Positions 5,402 to 11,237 of a DNA stretch of 11,237 bases are shown in pieces (within the stretch, counting starts at the first letter, position 1; each line of letters begins with the position of its first letter). The position numbers and the translations under genes were made by a program. The stretch comes from an uncultured Bacilli bacterium (GTDB lineage Bacteria > Bacillota_I > Bacilli_A > RF39 > UBA660). The stretch is taken from contig CAOWNX010000015.1 in the NCBI GenBank assembly GCA_948552115.1, positions 1 through 11,237 of the forward strand, in the 5' to 3' direction. The notes under the pieces were generated by a model, which made no database searches, had not been told where the DNA came from, and was given only the letters and a program-made list of their open reading frames with translations.

Positions 5402-6719
5402 ATTAAAATTTTTAATTCGTCAAAGTTTAAATAAAAAAATTAAGACCAAATGGTTTAAAGTTGCAAACATACTCATTGCCATTTGTTTAATTGGAATTGC
5501 CAATATTGATCGAATTATTACGCTTTTTGGAGGAGACTTCGAAGAAAAAAGAGAAATTCTAGTTTTAGATCAAACCAATCAATATGACATATTTCAAATG
5601 AATTTCAATCAAATTGCAGAAACTCTTGGAGAAATGAAAAACTTTGAAGTAAAAAAATCGACCGAAAATAAAGATACATTAATTAAAAATTTAAACGAAG
5701 ATAGTGATTCTATTATCATTCTTTTAAATCCAGATATCAAAGATTACATAACCTCCGAAGTAATTAGCTATGACCCGATTGATACCGTAACGTATCAACT
5801 GATTTCAACCACATTAAATCAAGTAAAAAGTAGCGTCGTCTTACAAACGAGCGGACTAACCGAAGAAGAAATTCTAGCTCTTACCAGTCCAGTCAATGTA
5901 ATTAGAACCGTAACCAATGAAAATGTAGAAAATGCTGAATCCAAAGATATGATTTCTGCTAGTTTAATTCTCGTATTTATTGTTCCATTCTTCTTCTTAA
6001 TCACCATGTTAACTCAAATGATTGGAGCTGAAATTAACGATGAAAAATCGACACGAGGAATGGAAATTATCATATCCAATGTTTCTCCAAAAGTTCATTT
6101 CCTATCCAAAATTACGGCTTCAACCTTATTTGTAGTCATCCAAGGATTATTACTACTGCTTTATGGAGTCATCGCATATGTCATTCGTGCTTTAATATCT
6201 GCATCAGGAGCATTCTCTGTAAGTGGCGATGTAGCAAGTTCTATTTCAGAATTTATGACCTTAATTAAAGAAAGTGGAGCCCTAGACTTACTCCTACGTG
6301 GATTACCAATCATACTGATACTCTTTATTGTATCTTTCCTTGCTTATGCAATTTTAGCTGGAGTTCTTGCAAGTATGACAACAAGTATTGAAGATTACCA
6401 ACAACTACAAACACCGCTCATGATTATTCTTTTAGTAGGTTACTATATTGCTATCATGGCATCTCAATTTGATGGAGCTCTATTTGTAAAAATAACATCA
6501 TACATTCCATTATTATCATTCTTAGTAGCACCAGTAATTTATATGCTTGGACAAACCACACTCATTGAACTCACATTATCTACAGTAATTTGTATTGCCT
6601 TTGTCTTCGTATTCTTCCATTATGGACTAAGAATCTACAAAGTCGGAATTTTAAATTACAGTAGTTCCAAACTTTGGAAAAAAATATTCAAATCAATGCG
6701 TCAAAAAGAAGAAAAATAA
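5391..6719 (+). CDS. ABC-2 family exporter permease, NatB/YhaP-like
   Basis: 442 residues. I chose the ATG at 5391, ahead of which lies GTGGGGGTTGG, over the ATG at 5358 deeper inside the ATPase gene; from 5391 the protein starts MKTKLKFLIRQSL, as permeases of this family do, and overlaps the ATPase by 11 bases. The order is one membrane segment (about 25-43), a large external domain (about 44-187), then about six more segments at 188-211, 243-267, 304-328, 342-358, 370-386 and 389-411. The cytoplasmic loop after the second segment carries EINDEKSTRGMEIIISNVSP (214-233), the coupling motif of NatB-like permeases. It should form the channel half of an exporter driven by the upstream ATPase. 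The Na+ efflux role known for NatAB is a family-level guess. A terminator follows directly. Confidence 0.88.
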   Translation: MKTKLKFLIRQSLNKKIKTKWFKVANILIAICLIGIANIDRIITLFGGDFEEKREILVLDQTNQYDIFQMNFNQIAETLGEMKNFEVKKSTENKDTLIKNLNEDSDSIIILLNPDIKDYITSEVISYDPIDTVTYQLISTTLNQVKSSVVLQTSGLTEEEILALTSPVNVIRTVTNENVENAESKDMISASLILVFIVPFFFLITMLTQMIGAEINDEKSTRGMEIIISNVSPKVHFLSKITASTLFVVIQGLLLLLYGVIAYVIRALISASGAFSVSGDVASSISEFMTLIKESGALDLLLRGLPIILILFIVSFLAYAILAGVLASMTTSIEDYQQLQTPLMIILLVGYYIAIMASQFDGALFVKITSYIPLLSFLVAPVIYMLGQTTLIELTLSTVICIAFVFVFFHYGLRIYKVGILNYSSSKLWKKIFKSMRQKEEK

Positions 6720-6752
6720 AATGTTGCGATCATTCGTGACATTTTTTCTTTT
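6719..6752 (+). terminator. Intrinsic terminator of the ABC exporter operon
   Basis: AAATGTTGCGA (6719-6729) pairs with TCGTGACATTT (6734-6744) around a TCAT loop. Two of the eleven pairs are G-U. TTTCTTTT follows. The left arm starts at the last base of the stop codon. Confidence 0.75.
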
Positions 6753-6773
6753 CGATATCATTAGTAAAATCTT

Positions 6774-6802
6774 TTGCAATTACTCTGAATTTATTTTATA
6801 AT
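6774..6802 (+). promoter_or_regulatory. Promoter of the amidase / glycosyltransferase / exonuclease unit
   Basis: TTGCAA (6774-6779), a spacer of exactly 17 bases, and a perfect TATAAT (6797-6802). The expected transcript start near 6809 gives a leader of about 20 bases with AAGGGG (6815-6820) eight bases ahead of the ATG at 6829. Confidence 0.75.
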
Positions 6803-6828
6803 TGAAAAGAAGATAAGGGGCCGTTTGT

Positions 6829-8562
6829 ATGATATCCAAGTTGTTGAACAATCGAAGATTACTTATTATCATTAGCATATCATCAACTACAGCATTGATG
6901 TTTTTGCTTTTTTTTCTTGGATTTAAAAATTACCTCGAACCAAAACTTGGAGACTTTGAAGCACTAAGAATCATCGAAGAAAATCAAAATTTCTACTTAG
7001 AAGTATCCAAGTCTCACAATGCTCTCAAATATGAAGTAACCGCTCTAAACCAACAAGGAGAAGAAATATTAAAAACAGAAAGTGAAGACAATAAAATTTT
7101 ATTAAAAAACTTAACAGCTAACTACAATGATATTTTAAAATTTAAAATCACTGCCAAAAACAAAAATGGAACCAAAAAAGAAGCCAAAGAAATCTATGAA
7201 TATACATGGAAATATGCTAGTCTAATAAATTTAAACACAAGATACATCAATGCTGATTATGGACTCGTACTCTCCATTTATGGCTATCAACAAAATGAAA
7301 CCTATCAAATCAAATTAGAATACCTCAACCAAGTAATATATGAAGAAAAACTAGAAACTGAAAACGTAATTGTACCTTATGAAAAATTAGAAGGATATGC
7401 TGGAAGAATTAGTGCCAAACTCTATACGAAAGATGGAACACATATTAGTTCTTATAGTTTTTTCATTAACACTCCAATTGTTGGAAAAATAGCCATCAAA
7501 AATCCTGGAAGAGAATATCGAACTCGTTGGAATGATATTAAATTTAACTTTGAAGGCGGAGAAAATGCGACTTCCTTTTATCTTCTTGTTTACGAAGAAG
7601 GGTATCTCACACATTCCTTAGAACTTCCAAAAGAAACCAAAGAATACACACTTCCAGCAGAATACTTAAACGAAGCAAGAAATTATCAATTTAAAATTGA
7701 AGCAAGATATATGGATTACTATGAAATTACAGAATCCGATACCATTTCCTGTTATGTAGGAAAAAAAGAAACAACAAATCCTGTATACGTTTCTCATAAT
7801 CCAACATTTATCAAAAAAGGAACCCAAATTACATTGGATACAAGAACTTCGAATGCAACCATTTATTATACATTAGATGGAAGCACCCCAACAAAAGATA
7901 GTTCTGTTTATACAAATCCAATAACCATCAATGAAAATACTGTATTAAAAACATATGCCGAAAGTAAAAGAAGAAACGATAGTGCTACGAATACTTACAA
8001 CTTTGAAGTAAAAGAAAAACAATTAGTAGTTTATTTAAGCCCATCCAATCAATACTGGAATATTGGTAATGCTGAAGCTGGATACACCAACGAAATGAAA
8101 GAAATGAACAAAGTGGCAGATGTCGTCGAACGTGTACTAAAAGAAAATGGCGTAACCGTGTACCGAAATAAATCTTCGGGTCACATTAACCAATACTTGA
8201 GTGAAAGTAATTATGTCAAAAGTGACCTTCATTTAGCTATTCATTCCAACGCATCAAGTACCAAACAAGCAAGAGGAATTGAAATATTTGTCGACTCCCC
8301 AACCAGTAAATCATTAAGTGTAGCGACTCATATCTACCAAAACCTCTACAACATTTACATTGGAAAAAACATGGCAAACACAGATCGAGGAGTAAAATAT
8401 GCTAATGGTTCTTTAGGAGAAGCAAATGACTCCTTTATTCCTTGTGGAACACTCATTGAAATTGCTTATCATGACAACTACGATGATGCCAAATGGATCT
8501 TAGAAAATCGAGAAGCAATCGGAAATAATATTGCCAGAAGCATCATAAACTATTATAATTAA
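6829..8562 (+). CDS. Membrane-anchored N-acetylmuramoyl-L-alanine amidase (Amidase_3-like) with chitobiase C-terminal-like domain
   Basis: 577 residues. An N-terminal membrane anchor (about 11-32, after a short basic tip) is followed by about 290 residues of beta-rich repeats that look like tandem Ig/Fn3-type modules. Then comes a CHB_HEX_C-like module (about 324-394) with the typical YYTLDGSTPT...Y..PI. and LK.YA...  pattern, and a C-terminal peptidoglycan amidase domain (399-577). In the latter, E422 (AGYTNEMKEMNK), H472 (LAIHSNAS) and E544 (LIEIAYHDN) fit the second and third zinc ligands and the catalytic glutamate of Amidase_3 enzymes. The first ligand, normally His in a GHGG motif, is absent: the strand reads YLSPSNQ (402-408). 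I recall this SPSNQ form from other Firmicutes and phage amidase-like proteins. The enzyme should cut cell-wall stem peptides from glycan at the outer surface. It is first in a three-gene unit. Confidence 0.85.
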   Translation: MISKLLNNRRLLIIISISSTTALMFLLFFLGFKNYLEPKLGDFEALRIIEENQNFYLEVSKSHNALKYEVTALNQQGEEILKTESEDNKILLKNLTANYNDILKFKITAKNKNGTKKEAKEIYEYTWKYASLINLNTRYINADYGLVLSIYGYQQNETYQIKLEYLNQVIYEEKLETENVIVPYEKLEGYAGRISAKLYTKDGTHISSYSFFINTPIVGKIAIKNPGREYRTRWNDIKFNFEGGENATSFYLLVYEEGYLTHSLELPKETKEYTLPAEYLNEARNYQFKIEARYMDYYEITESDTISCYVGKKETTNPVYVSHNPTFIKKGTQITLDTRTSNATIYYTLDGSTPTKDSSVYTNPITINENTVLKTYAESKRRNDSATNTYNFEVKEKQLVVYLSPSNQYWNIGNAEAGYTNEMKEMNKVADVVERVLKENGVTVYRNKSSGHINQYLSESNYVKSDLHLAIHSNASSTKQARGIEIFVDSPTSKSLSVATHIYQNLYNIYIGKNMANTDRGVKYANGSLGEANDSFIPCGTLIEIAYHDNYDDAKWILENREAIGNNIARSIINYYN

Positions 8563-8580
8563 ATAAAGGATGTGTTCCAT

Positions 8581-9582
8581 TTGAAATTAATCACATTTGC
8601 AATCCCTTGCTATAACTCAGAATCTTATATGTCTCATTGTATTGAAACACTATTGAGTGGAAAAGAAGAAGTAGAAATCATTATTATCAATGATGGTAGT
8701 AAAGATAACACATTAAAAATAGCTGAATATTATGAAAAAAAATATCCTACCATAATAAAAGCAGTAGACAAAGAAAATGGTGGGCATGGTTCTGGAGTAA
8801 ACAAAGGACTTGAACTTGCAACGGGCCTTTACTATAAAGTAGTTGATAGTGATGACTGGGCAAACGAAGAATCCTTAAAAAAAATATTAAACCAAATCAA
8901 AGAATTTCAAAAAGAAAAAAAAGAAGTAGATTTACTGATTGCTAACTATGTTTATGAAAAAGAAGGTAACCAAAAAGTTGTAAAATATAAGAATTTACCC
9001 GAAAATCAAATATTTACATGGAAAGATATCAAAAGTTTTAAAATTGGAGAATACTTACTCATGCATTCTGTATTTTACCGTACCGAATTTTTAAAAAGTA
9101 CCAAAATTCATTTACCAGAACATACATTTTATGTCGATAATATTTTCGTTTATTATCCGCTTCCAAAAGTAAAAACAATGTACTATCTAAACACCGACTT
9201 TTATCGCTATTTTATTGGGAGAGAAGACCAGTCTGTAAATGAAAGTGTCATGATTGGAAGAATTGACCAACAACTTTATGTAACGAATGAAATGATCCGT
9301 TTTGGAAGTCCCTTAAATTACAAAACAGAAAATCCGAAATTATGCAAATACCAACTTCATTACTTAGCTATTATGATGACCATCTGTACTGTTTTACTAA
9401 AAATACAAAATACAAAAGAAAACAAGCAAAAAATTAAAAAACTATGGAATGACTTAAAACAATATGACCAGAAACTATATCAAAAAATGAGATATCAATC
9501 CCTTGCATTTTTTGTTTGTTTGCCAAAATTTATTGCCGTTCCAGGGTATAAGTTAGCTAGAAAAATATATAAATTTAATTGA
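8581..9582 (+). CDS. GT2-family glycosyltransferase
   Basis: 333 residues from a TTG start at 8581. That codon lies ten bases after AAAGGA (8565-8570) and gives the family-typical MKLITFAIPCYNSE; the in-frame GTG at 8572 is only one base from the ribosome binding site and is rejected. The GT-A fold motifs are clear: the N-terminal strand with PCYN, IINDGSKDNT (35-44) for nucleotide binding, GGHGSGVNKGL (67-77), and the metal-binding VVDSDDW (87-93). Further on, HSVFYRTEFL and LPEHTFYVDNIFVYYPL (178-194) are shared by a Firmicutes subgroup often annotated only as glycosyltransferase. No clear membrane segment is seen; the C-terminus is basic and weakly hydrophobic and may touch the membrane. 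It probably transfers a sugar to a cell-envelope polymer or lipid, in keeping with the amidase ahead of it. The acceptor is unknown. Confidence 0.88.
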   Translation: MKLITFAIPCYNSESYMSHCIETLLSGKEEVEIIIINDGSKDNTLKIAEYYEKKYPTIIKAVDKENGGHGSGVNKGLELATGLYYKVVDSDDWANEESLKKILNQIKEFQKEKKEVDLLIANYVYEKEGNQKVVKYKNLPENQIFTWKDIKSFKIGEYLLMHSVFYRTEFLKSTKIHLPEHTFYVDNIFVYYPLPKVKTMYYLNTDFYRYFIGREDQSVNESVMIGRIDQQLYVTNEMIRFGSPLNYKTENPKLCKYQLHYLAIMMTICTVLLKIQNTKENKQKIKKLWNDLKQYDQKLYQKMRYQSLAFFVCLPKFIAVPGYKLARKIYKFN

Positions 9583-9594
9583 TTGGAGGAAATC

Positions 9595-10464
9595 ATGCAA
9601 AAAAAATTATTACTCGTCGATGGACACAATCTCCTTTTTCAAATGTTTTATGGAATGCCAAATAAAATAGAAGGAAAAAATGGCAAACACATTGAAGGTA
9701 TTTGGGGATTTACAGGAGCTTTGTTAAAAATAATCAACATAATAGAACCAACCCATATTTGTGTCATTTTTGATGGAGAACAAACCTTATATCGCTCAAA
9801 AGAATTTGAAAATTATAAACAAAATCGCATTGATTATAGCAAAGTAGAAGAAGAAAAAAATCCTTTTACCATATTACCAGATATCAAAAATGTATTAAAA
9901 GAATTAAATATTGCATTCTTTGAAACAGAAGATGGATACGAAACCGATGATTATATGAAAGAATATTGTAAAACTTATGAAAGCAGTTGTGACATTGTAA
10001 TTTCTTCTTGGGATTACGATTACATTAGTTTAGTATCGGATAAAATAAATCTTTTAACTTACAAAGGAAAAAATTCTGTTTTATACACAAAAGAAAAAGT
10101 ATTATCCAAATGGAAAGTAGAACCAGAATATTTTGCAGATTATAAAGCATTAGTAGGAGACGCTTCAGATTCCATCGCTGGAATACCAAGAATTGGACCT
10201 AAAATGGCTTCCCAATTAATTCAAGAATTTGGACATGTAGAAAGTATTTTAGAACATATCGAAGACATCAAAAAAGAGAATATCCGTTTAACATTAGACA
10301 TATTCCAAAAAGAACTATTACAAAACATCAAATTAATTCGTTTAAATGGTACTGGAACACTTCCATTTCTCTTAGAACAATTAGATTATTCATATGGTAA
10401 CGTAAAAACCAAAGAAGTCTTAATTCGTTGTGATTTATTAGAACCACAAGTCCAACCAGCCTAA
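9595..10464 (+). CDS. Stand-alone 5'-3' exonuclease (DNA polymerase I N-terminal / FEN type)
   Basis: 289 residues. The ATG at 9595 follows TTGGAGGAAATC; the in-frame TTG at 9583 overlaps that ribosome binding site and is rejected. The FEN-family metal ligands can be read: D9 (LLLVDGHN), D60 (VIFDGE), the arch residues Y74-K-x-x-R78 (NYKQNR), E116/D118/D119 (YETDDYM), D140/D142 (SSWDYDYISLV, where many homologs have GDKDLLQLV), and D189/D192 (LVGDASDSIAGIP). The last opens the helix-three-turn-helix DNA-binding motif GIPRIGPKMA. There is no polymerase domain, so it is like B. subtilis YpcP or E. coli ExoIX/Xni and may remove RNA primers or 5' flaps. It is cytoplasmic and sits, oddly, in a unit with surface-polymer genes, 12 bases after the glycosyltransferase stop. 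A strong terminator follows. Confidence 0.9.
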   Translation: MQKKLLLVDGHNLLFQMFYGMPNKIEGKNGKHIEGIWGFTGALLKIINIIEPTHICVIFDGEQTLYRSKEFENYKQNRIDYSKVEEEKNPFTILPDIKNVLKELNIAFFETEDGYETDDYMKEYCKTYESSCDIVISSWDYDYISLVSDKINLLTYKGKNSVLYTKEKVLSKWKVEPEYFADYKALVGDASDSIAGIPRIGPKMASQLIQEFGHVESILEHIEDIKKENIRLTLDIFQKELLQNIKLIRLNGTGTLPFLLEQLDYSYGNVKTKEVLIRCDLLEPQVQPA

Positions 10465-10495
10465 GTCTAGAAAAAAACAATTTCTAGACTTTTTT
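10463..10495 (+). terminator. Intrinsic terminator after the exonuclease gene
   Basis: AAGTCTAGAAA (10463-10473) and TTTCTAGACTT (10481-10491) form an 11-base-pair perfect stem with a seven-base loop, followed by TTTT. It overlaps the last two bases of the stop codon. Confidence 0.88.
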
Positions 10496-10512
10496 GTAAA
10501 ATGGAGGACAAT

Positions 10513-10874
10513 ATGATCGAAAAAGTACAAAACTATGTAGCAAAATTACTTAAAGAAAATAACGATGGTCATGGAATCAATCACATCAAAAGAGTTATGA
10601 ATTTAGCAACAAAATTTGCACAAATAGAAACCTATGAAAAAGAAATAGTTGCGCTCATTGCCTTACATCATGATGTCGATGATTACAAACTATTTGGAGA
10701 AGAAAATCAAAAATCTTTACCAAATGCCAGAAAATTATATGTTGACTGACTGGAAAAGAAGAAGCTAAAAAACGTTCTAAAATCCTAATAGATTTTCTTT
10801 ATCAATATTTTGAATAAGAAAATGCTTCCAATTGGATTATATATCTAAATGATTTCTTAAAATTAAAAAAATAG
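10513..10874 (+). pseudogene. Broken HD-domain phosphohydrolase gene (YpgQ/YedJ-like)
   Basis: The start ATG at 10513 follows GGAGG (10503-10507) and reads 78 residues to a TGA at 10747-10749. This part holds an HD-domain beginning: GHGINHIKRV, then HHDVDD (the HD metal-binding motif) and LPNARK. Members of this family run to about 200 residues, so the middle and end are missing. Immediately after, in another frame, 10749-10814 reads TGKEEAKKRSKILIDFLYQYFE, which looks like the C-terminal helix of the same family. A TAA at 10815 interrupts it, and the same frame continues with ENASNWIIYLNDFL to a TAG at 10872-10874. The simplest reading is an internal deletion of roughly 100 codons with a frame change near 10740-10748, plus a nonsense mutation. 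The intact N-terminal piece keeps its ribosome binding site and may still be translated, but it lacks the later metal ligand and cannot be a full enzyme. Confidence 0.65.
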
Positions 10875-10880
10875 AAAATA

Positions 10881-10909
10881 ATAACAAAAGAACCAGTTTG
10901 TGATACAAT
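10881..10909 (+). promoter_or_regulatory. Promoter of the suf operon
   Basis: ATAACA (10881-10886), a 17-base spacer and TACAAT (10904-10909) preceded by TGA, an extended -10. The transcript start would fall near 10916, about nine bases before the sufC ATG at 10925, so the leader is very short and holds only GGTGA as ribosome binding site. Confidence 0.6.
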
Positions 10910-10924
10910 AAACATGGTGATTTT

Positions 10925-11237
10925 ATGCTTTCTATAAAAAACTTAAATGTGAATGTTTTAGATAAAAACATTATTAAAGATTTTACATTAGAAATTCAAG
11001 AAGGTGAAATCCATGCCTTAATGGGTCAAAATGGAGCAGGAAAAAGTACCATATGTTCTGCGATTATGAAAAGTCCAAATTACACAATTACCAAAGGGAG
11101 TATTTCTGTTGAAAATCAAGATATTACAAACTTAGATACAAACGAAATCAGTAATTTAGGGATTTTTTATATTGGTCAAAATCCTACTACCATAGAAGGT
11201 GTCACCAATGCGGAAATGTTAAGACTTGCCTTATCCA
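10925..11237 (+). CDS. sufC: SufC, Fe-S cluster assembly ATPase (3' end outside window)
   Basis: The first 104 codons are present and the frame is open at the window edge. It reads MLSIKNLNVNV..., a Walker A GQNGAGKST (residues about 36-44), then KGSISVENQDITNLDTNEI and LGIFYIGQNPTTIEGVTNAEMLRL. That last stretch, with IEGV after the Q-loop and a downstream LR, is the hallmark that separates SufC from transporter ATPases (usual form: LGIFLAFQYPVEIPGVS). SufC is a soluble ABC ATPase that drives the SufBD scaffold in building Fe-S clusters. In Firmicutes sufC usually leads sufD, sufS, sufU and sufB, and the promoter just upstream fits a first gene. The missing part should hold the signature motif and Walker B. 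Confidence 0.92.
   Translation, partial: MLSIKNLNVNVLDKNIIKDFTLEIQEGEIHALMGQNGAGKSTICSAIMKSPNYTITKGSISVENQDITNLDTNEISNLGIFYIGQNPTTIEGVTNAEMLRLALS

Overview
The window comes from an AT-rich, Gram-positive-type bacterium, most likely an uncultured Bacilli/Mollicutes-related lineage (inference). Supporting signs are strong A/T bias, AGGAGG-type ribosome binding sites, a lipoprotein signal, a membrane-anchored peptidoglycan amidase, a NatAB-like ABC exporter, and a Suf operon that appears to begin with sufC. Tryptophan is written TGG and TGA is used as a stop (including two ATGA stop/start overlaps), so this is the standard bacterial code and not the Mycoplasma code.

Layout. (1) 2-2204, plus strand: the tail of a membrane-anchored XRE-type regulator with a cysteine-containing outer domain, then a rhodanese-like lipoprotein overlapping by 4 bases a membrane-anchored two-domain thioredoxin-fold protein with a CPHC site. 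Together they look like a surface thiol/sulfur redox cluster. (2) 2248-3696: an XRE regulator fused to a six-helix membrane domain, overlapping by 4 bases a small serine alpha/beta hydrolase. (3) 3803-3994, minus strand: a tRNA-Glu(CUC) gene with its own promoter and terminator. (4) 3995-4501: about 500 bases with no convincing gene. It holds a long AT-rich inverted repeat around two AAAGTGG (MraZ-box-like) motifs and three copies of a 9-base word. (5) 4476-6752: a NatA/NatB-like ABC ATPase and permease pair, ending in a terminator.

(6) 6774-10495: a three-gene unit with a clear promoter and terminator. It encodes a large membrane-anchored Amidase_3-type cell-wall hydrolase with a chitobiase-C-terminal-like domain, a GT2 glycosyltransferase starting at TTG, and a stand-alone 5'-3' exonuclease of the polymerase I N-terminal type. 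(7) 10513-10874: a broken HD-domain phosphohydrolase gene with an apparent internal deletion, a frame change and a nonsense codon. (8) 10881-end: a promoter and the first 104 codons of sufC, the Fe-S assembly ATPase.

Several translation starts were moved from the longest open frame to the codon with a proper ribosome binding site (5391, 8581, 9595, 10513). The first gene was recovered by joining the 338-556 frame with the open reading running in from the window edge. I see no CRISPR array, insertion sequence or phage module. The least explained parts are the surface thiol cluster, the membrane XRE/hydrolase pair and the non-coding block at 3995-4475.
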